In this document: positions 57,560-64,000 of the stretch, piece after piece
Position numbering within the stretch: position 1 is the stretch's first letter
Layout: each line of letters starts with the position of its first letter
Source: Aselliscus stoliczkanus
Taxonomy: Eukaryota; Chordata; Mammalia; Chiroptera; Hipposideridae
Direction of reading: 5' to 3'
DNA length: 64,000 bases
Assembly (NCBI GenBank): GCA_033961575.1
Contig: CM066728.1
Coordinates: forward strand, 101,136,852-101,200,851
The notes under the pieces: model-generated
Database searches by the model: none
What the model was told of the DNA's origin: nothing
Seen by the model: the letters and a program-made list of their open reading frames with translations, nothing else
Translations under genes and position numbers: made by a program

Positions 57560-58210
57560 TTAAATTTTGAGATATTCCTTCTAGTTGATTGTCCAAATCG
57601 CCCATTTAGGTCTTGGCATTGGCCATCCTTTTTTTTTTTTCCATGAATCCACTAAAATTTTGTTATATTGTTATATTTTAGTTCCATGAACATTTTCAGC
57701 AGCACTAAAATGGATTTCTATGAGGTTGTTGTTTGTTTACATTGAAGCTGTCCGCCTTTTGTTCATTTGTATTTCTCTAAGAGCAGCTGTTTCTGTACTG
57801 CTTGTCCTTCTCCATGATGGATGTGGATACACGCTTGTGTGCTCTGCCTTGGTGCACAGATCGGATGTCTGTACGTTCTAAGCAGCAGGAATTCCTCTGG
57901 GCCGTTGCCTGGGTCTCTGTCCCTAGGAGCCTGCAGTGTTCAGGCAGCAAGTTGCCAGGACAGGCACCAGAAGAAAACACCTTTCATTTTCATTGGTTCA
58001 AATGCAGAGCTTAGGGCTCTTCTGGTTGCAGGAGTAGCAACTTCTTCCGCTGCTCCTACTTTCCTCTGGAGCCAAGGACATCAGCTGGTCCTCCACGGAA
58101 CTCTGTCACTGACGCAGCTGCCCTTCCACTCCAGGGTGTATGTGCGTTTATACATGTTGAATGTCCTCCAGAATCAGTGTGTTTTAATCATCTCCTATTC
58201 ATCCCCTTGG
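57560..58210 (-). other. Unclassified, possibly L1 or LTR-element interior
   Basis: The minus strand reads a loosely coiled-coil-like 'GDLDNQLEGISQNLKQIHRL' near 57600, which could be worn retroelement coding sequence. The GC-richer part 57.8-58.2 kb could be its 5' leader. The 130-codon plus-strand frame at 57821-58213 has no known domain. Identification is weak. Confidence 0.25.
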
Positions 58211-58219
58211 TGAGAGGGG

Positions 58220-58700
58220 GTTTGTTGCTCTAGGATTAATAATGAGGATGGCTGACACTGGCCAGAGAATATCAACAGAAGCTTATTAACCACCTACATT
58301 CACAGGGAAGGAGGACATTGCTCCATGTAGGGCCTCAGGGGGGTGTACTCAGGAACAGAGTGAAAAGCCAGGGGAATCCGGCTTTGTAGTAGCAAGAGGT
58401 CATGGTGCCCCTGATCCCATACGATGATGTGAATGGCATTTTTGAATAATCACCTGTGCTGGAGGGAAACTGAAGCCTGACTCTACTCGGGAATAAGTAG
58501 GTGCCAGGCTTGGTCCACCTGATAAGGAATATTGCTTGGCTAGGGGATCTTATCTGTGGGAGCAGAGCTGAAAGAGGACCTTGCACTGAGGCCATTCATG
58601 GCCTTCCCAATTGCACCAGGTGTCAAGGTGGCACATAATATTGGGCCTTCATTATAGGCCTTACATCACACAGTTGAATGTATCATAGATTGTTCACTTG
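58220..58700 (-). mobile_element. Possible LTR, family unresolved
   Basis: A GC-richer block of about 480 bp with repeat-like texture ('atatcaacagaagcttatta'; on the minus strand this gives an AATAAG near the expected polyadenylation position). No TSD and no defined ends. Confidence 0.3.
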
Positions 58701-60399
58701 CCACCTATAATCGTTTCCATATAGAAGCTGAGTCCTGGGCACTTTTTTCATTAGTCTAGACAAAGCCTTAGGTCTGGCTTTTACTTCCCAGGCCCTGCCT
58801 CATGAGCACAAGGAGCTGCCCAGCCTGGAGAGGCTACAAGCAGTTAGTAAAGTAGAGTTTCAAGAGCAAGGCAGGAGACTAACTTCAAACACCATGTATA
58901 AGTCTCCCCAGGCTAAACCAGGGACTCTGTTCAGGAATCACATTTACTACTCTCTTTGTTGGTCTGCATCTTACCTTTCACTACCTGAAATTCCTGATAC
59001 CACATAAATGTTAGGTATAATTTTTTCTTAGCATTGAACATTGTCCTGGTAGAAGTTATAATGGTAATATCAATATGCATAAGCTTTAATTAGAGGTTTT
59101 AGATCATTTATATCTTTAGCGATATAAGAAGGGATCATTCACAGATGTGATTTGATAAATATACTATCTGTGAGACATACTATCTAATCAGACCAGTTAA
59201 CATGCATGATTTATTAGTAGACATGTGATTTATTATTTAACTGATATTTTAATGTCAATGACTGATTAGTTGCATCCTGAAAAGCATTGCAAGAAAAGCA
59301 AAACAAATCATGACATATAGTTGGATGGTTTGAGCCACAATTAATAATGAGTTTTGTGTTAGAAAGGGTAAATAATTTCATAAACATAAATAAAAAGCTA
59401 CTTGAATATTTTTAAATAAAACCTTAGTAAAGATTTGGATAATAAAATACATCTGAGATTTTAAAGGAAATAAAGATTGAACAATCAGTAGATCATTGTT
59501 TAAAATGGATACATTTTTTAAGTTAGTGAATAATTTTATCTTATGTACTAATGTAGAGTGCCTCCCTGGATAGGAAACCTTTTTTATATCAGTTTTTAAA
59601 AATAATTACTTATTAGAATTTTGTTTAATTTGGCATGATAAATTTTACTAATTTGAAATGCTTACATATTTGAAATTCTGTTTCCTAACAATTATTTTTT
59701 AGAAGGTGAATTTCACAATCAATTTTGTGCATATATTCCCCTCTTCTCCGCTCCTTTCCCTGGCAGCATTTAGATTTTTTAATGATGTAGCCTGGCAAAT
59801 AAACTAGCTCTACAATAAAGACTGTATTTGTTAATGTCATTCTTTAGCCATGAAGGAAGGTACTAATAAATTATTCTGAAATATAATATGCTCTAGGTAT
59901 ACTGAATAAGGTGGATGAATGAAAAAATGTCCATTAAAAGAAATTCACTGTGAAATTAAATTATAAACTGTGGCTCTGGAAACTGCTTTCTTGTTTTAGA
60001 TTTTAAAGCTTCCCTATGCCCTATGTCTTCCTAGTTAATAAAATTGAATTATGCTTATTTTATGGATAGGTAAATTACTTTTACCGATTTTTCTATATAC
60101 TGAAAAATGACAAACATTCAATGCCTAACATTTAGAATTAGAGCACATACACTAATGAGTGAATATGTGCCCAAAGTCTATCTATTAAGGAACCTGTTCT
60201 CTAATTAGTGAGCATGGTATTTCTGAATATTTTGTCTACATATGCTTGATAAAAATATGCCATACGTAACATATAAAATCATGTTTTGATTTAATTTAGT
60301 TATTGCAATTTGATGAGAGGTATTAAAATAAGATCTAATGTGAGTCATTCATATTAAGGCTTTTCCCCATATTTGGCTTCAACAGTAATATCTCATTAA
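58701..60399. other. AT-rich sequence without recognised features
   Basis: No gene or repeat that I can name. Confidence 0.5.
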
Positions 60400-60490
60400 T
60401 ACTGATTACATAATATGTGGCAATCACTGGACTAGTTCTTTACATTCCTCTTCTGCATTTGTAAGACAACTTATTATGTGGGTGTTTAAG
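60400..60490 (+). repeat. Possible MIR fragment
   Basis: 'tacataatatgtggcaatca' then 'ctggactagttctttacatt' has MIR-like order but is very diverged. Confidence 0.35.
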
Positions 60491-62374
60491 TATATTTTAT
60501 AAAGTCTGGATTCAAAGCTTATGCTATTTCCCCTGGGAAAAAAATAGTAATTGTATATGTTGTGTGTATTTCAAGGTTTCCTAAGTATTATTCAAACCTT
60601 ATTTAAAATAATACAAGAAACAGTATTTCAATTATGTTTTTTTTCTCTGAGTTTTTCACATCCTCTTATTTCACACTTAAGGGTATGATACCATTGTCAT
60701 ACCTCTGAGTATAATAATTAGAAGGTTTTATTATTGTTTTTGTTGTTTCTGTTTCCTAAATTTTCTCTGTTACACATTTTAAAAATATGTCTTCTTTCCT
60801 GTGTGTTCATATTGGTCTTTTTGTTTCTTGCTACTGGTTTTCCTGTTATGTCTGGCTATCATCTATTTCCTGTTTTTACTTGAAAACAAAGGACATGCTG
60901 CTTTCCCAAATTCATTGTATGAAAATTTACCTTCCAGTCCTCAGATTAACAAATCTGATAGATCTTTCTTCACAAACAACTATTAAAGGAGCCAGGTTTT
61001 CTAATTCCAATATATGACATTTATTCTTGGGTACCAGTATACCATGAGATTGTTTCAATTTAATCAGTGCTTAGACCTCCATTTTTCCTAGAGATCAGAG
61101 CTGGACTGTGAGACACTAAAGATAAAAATGCATAATAGCCTGACCAGATATAAAAATAAAATTCTGATCCACAATTTCTGCACTAGTTGGTTCAACAACC
61201 AGGACTTGGCCAGCAGTGCCAGCTTCCCTCGTTTTTGTCCCTGCTTCCAATTTAGGACGTAACCAGAGAAAGTCAAGCAAGTTCCTCGAAGTCACACATA
61301 GGATGCCTCTCTTCTAGTTAGCCCACCTCCAAAGTCCCCATGCCAACAACTGCCAATCATGGCATACCTGATGCTCTTCCTTTTTTCCGATAAGATGCTT
61401 TCCCAATTTTCTGTCTGTCTTTGAGGTTCTGTCAAATACAAGTGATGGTGCTGACTCTCTGTATAGCAAGCTCTGAGTAAATAGCCTTTATTTATTCTCA
61501 TTTGAATGGTCGTTAATTTCCATAGTTGACAGACATTATTCAAGTGAGAATAAGGAGGGTGATATTAGGGGAAAATGACATGTTTGTGTTGAATAAAGAT
61601 ATTCAGTGCATGCCCCTGAGAAGTCATAATCTCACCTTCCGTACTTGCTTCAAACCGTAGTCCAGGATGCCTCTCTTGGGATCTTCTTGGCAAGCTGGCT
61701 CTGGCTTCAGCTTTGGACAGTACATTCCACTCTATGGCTCCTCTTTCTCTTTCCCCTCTTCTTATGTCACCTCACCTATTTCTTCCAAAGACTCTTTGGT
61801 TGATGATATATTTTCATTATATTTATAGTTATGTGTTTACTTATGCATTCCTTTATTTTATTTTAGATAACTTCTCTTAAAACAATAGTCACATTCAGTG
61901 TTTAAGATGAATTAACTAGATATTTGAACAAATTTGCTCCATTGGCTCCTTGATTGACTATTATAAAGGACTGAGTTTAGGTGTTCCGGAAATGCTACCT
62001 TTAACTGACGCATCTCAATATAACCCTTTGTTCTTAGATGGTTGAGAATCTACATTTGAAAATAGAAATGATAACACTCTCTTTGCATAATCTCAGAAAG
62101 TTATTGTGTATAAAGTTCTAGAGTCATGATAGTTATTAGTATATTCTATTTTTCTGTTAATAAACAAAAAATCATAATTTACCTGAGATTCATAAATATG
62201 TGAGTTGCATTTAAAAAATGAATATTTCTATTTAAAAAAATGAATTGTTCAGGCCACCTTATTTTATGTGTAGCTAATTTACATTTTACTTTTTATGCAT
62301 TTATTTCAGCATTTTCTTTTACCTCTGTTTTTCCTTAAGTAACACCCAACTCACAGTTTGTTTTCTTACATTTC
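60491..62374. other. AT-rich sequence without recognised features
   Basis: Frames of 61-83 codons (60787-61017, 61292-61543) have no recognised content. Confidence 0.5.
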
Positions 62375-62412
62375 ATAATGAGAGAGACAGAGATAGAGAG
62401 AGAGACAGAGAT
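62375..62412. repeat. GAGAGACAGA purine simple repeat
   Basis: Short impure GA run. It creates a Ser-Leu repeat tail in a minus-strand frame. Confidence 0.9.
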
Positions 62413-63154
62413 CTGGTATAAGTGTTATAGCTGTACATTGATATAGTCTGAAAAATAAAAATGGAGATACTCCCTGTGAAGCCAAAATATAATATAATCA
62501 ACAATTCACCAGGAAATGTGATTATTAAGGAACAATCTCCTAGACTGAACAAACTCCTATAATTGAGCATGTCATATTGGAATCTTAACTATGGCATAAA
62601 AAAATTTGGGGCTAAATTTCTATATAAACAAAAGCTCTATAAGGAAAATATTAATCTCCACATCTTTTTTGAATGTTCATTTTTGTCTTTGTTAATCCTG
62701 GAAGACCGGCTATTTGTAAAACAAATGTATCTAGGCTTCAAAGGCAGTTTGTGTTTACTGTAATTTTATGTGCGTACAATTAAAGTTACACAGATCCATT
62801 AAGGCTTCAGAATATGTACTAAAGAGTTGAGAAAAAAAGTCTAGTCGCTCAAATTAGAAAAGAAAATTGTAAGGATTTTAATAGGAGAACATGCCCTTAC
62901 ACTATTTTAAGAAATATTTCTGAATGAGATTACTCCTTTCCAAACATCATAATATCTACAATTATATGGTATATTTCATGAAATGTATTTGATTCTTGTA
63001 CATGGTTGTGAACTTTTTATTAATAAAATGCTACATCTATATCATATGTAGCTTTAAAGATTTATGTGATGAAAGGTTTAAAAATGTGTGAGTAGAATTA
63101 TTTTCTCCATAAATATGTAACCTATTTAAAATTATTCTCCATGGACAAACACAA
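62413..63154. other. AT-rich sequence without recognised features
   Basis: No gene or repeat recognised. Confidence 0.5.
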
Positions 63155-63712
63155 GATCTAACAATTACGTTCGTGAACTCATCCTAGAAAAAGTGCTACA
63201 TACCGCATTGCTGAATATCACTATGGGGTCACCTTCAAAGTACTCCCCTTGGGAAGCTATGCACCAATGCCAGCGCCTAGTCCACCCTTCAAAGCAATTC
63301 TTTTTCTGGAATGGCCATCAGAGTTGTCATGTATTACCCTTGATGTCCTGAATGTCATCAAAATGTCTTCCTTTCAATATTTCCTTTCTCTTTGCGTAGA
63401 GAAGGAGGCATTGAGGGCCAAATCAGGTAAGTAGGGAGGGTGTTCCAATACAGTTATTTGTTTCCTGGCTAAAAATTCCCTCACAGAGAGTACTGTTGTG
63501 AGTTGGTGCATTGTCGTGATGCAAGATCCATGAATTGTTGGCGAAAAGTTCAGGTCATATAACTTTTTCACGCAGCCTTTTAAGTACTTCCAAATAGTAA
63601 ACTTGGTTAACTGTTTGTCCAGTTGGTACAAATTCATAATGAATAATCCCTTTGATATCAAAAAAGGTTAGCAACATTGTTGCAACAAATTCACAAACTT
63701 AATTGTCAGTTC
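63155..63712 (-). mobile_element. Internally deleted mariner transposon
   Basis: Inverted ends: left 'gatctaacaattacgttcgt' (63155 onward) and right, read in reverse, 'gaactgacaattaagtttgt' (63712 downward). They match at 19 of 24 positions. Between them lies the 3' portion of a mariner transposase gene in minus orientation. The right inverted repeat starts two or three bases after the coding sequence breaks off (about 63686), so the 5' half of the gene was lost by internal deletion. Complete mariners are about 1.3 kb; this copy is 558 bp. Confidence 0.85.
63180..63686 (-). pseudogene. Mariner transposase, C-terminal half, inactivated
   Basis: The transposase of Tc1/mariner elements cuts and re-joins DNA with a DDD catalytic triad. 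The 95-codon open frame (63661-63374) contains 'LSVREFLARKQITVLEHPPY' and 'LPDLA', typical of the C-terminal catalytic half. In a neighbouring phase, 63521-63495 encodes HHDNAPTHN, the block with the second catalytic Asp, so a one-base indel lies between the two. The expected third Asp, shortly after PDLA, reads as Ala ('PDLALNASF'). The N-terminal DNA-binding domain and first catalytic Asp are deleted. Not functional. Confidence 0.85.
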
Positions 63713-64000
63713 TTGTATATTTTTAATAAAATAAGAGCTATGTATATTCATACAAATCTTATATTTTGTATAGATTGAACAGTAATATACAATGAGTGTT
63801 AATCTTTGTGACTTAAACAATACATGCTCAAATTGTCAAAATTTAGTTTCACAAATTATTAATAGGTAAAGAGTGGAACTGATGACAAGAATATAATGAA
63901 TGCACTCATAATAGGCATCTATACATTGAAAAGAGAATATAAACACTAAAGTAAATTAACCTCTTGGAAATCATGAAGCTATCCTTCATTTTATAACAAA

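Noticed and set aside
57821..58213. 130-codon plus-strand frame as a possible gene
   Set aside because: No domain recognised. The surrounding sequence looks like degraded retroelement and the frame lacks conserved features.

Overview
This is a stretch of mammalian nuclear DNA, AT-rich, with no protein-coding gene, exon or structural RNA gene that I can support. All long open frames are short (at most 163 codons). They fall in simple repeats, in transposon remnants, or in sequence with no recognisable protein. The tRNA-derived SINEs have a GGCCGGCCGAGTGG-type head, many have clean target-site duplications (TSDs), and several share a body resembling the VES group. Together with mariner copies they point to a bat (Chiroptera). 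That is an inference from repeat types and I cannot name the species or family.

Layout. 1-8 kb: ancient L1, MIR and hAT fragments, GATA/GA microsatellites and the first SINE. 8-16 kb: SINEs including a composite two-headed copy (9.8-10.3 kb), an 82-bp mariner-type miniature element (11.06 kb), a MaLR LTR (13.4 kb) and a GC-box-like minisatellite (14.3 kb). 16-23 kb: a solo retroviral LTR, a second MaLR LTR, and directly beside it a decayed minus-strand ERV-L provirus with diverged LTRs and recognisable integrase and dUTPase remnants. 24-35 kb: a second composite SINE with a 17-bp TSD, a TA-flanked 234-bp DNA transposon, a twin-primed (5'-inverted) L1, an MLT1-type LTR with TSD, a second 82-bp mariner element and a plus-strand ERV-L fragment. 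35-46 kb: a MIR split by an L1 3' end, SINEs, L1 pieces and a third mariner fragment. 46-50 kb: an L1 with 5'UTR, ORF1 and both ends of ORF2 but about 3 kb of ORF2 missing (half-L1-like). 50-64 kb: LTR-like blocks, L2, SINEs, tail-to-tail L1 3' ends, and an internally deleted mariner with a broken transposase at the right end.

There are no genes working together here. The interplay is between mobile elements: SINEs and L1 share the TSD and poly(A) signature of L1-driven insertion, and the miniature mariners would have depended on a transposase supplied in trans. I saw no undescribed defence, regulatory or coding system. The most interesting material is the modular construction of the SINEs, the deleted L1 and the near-palindromic miniature mariners. 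Family names come from recognition by eye. Boundaries marked by a TSD or inverted repeat are precise, and the others are approximate.
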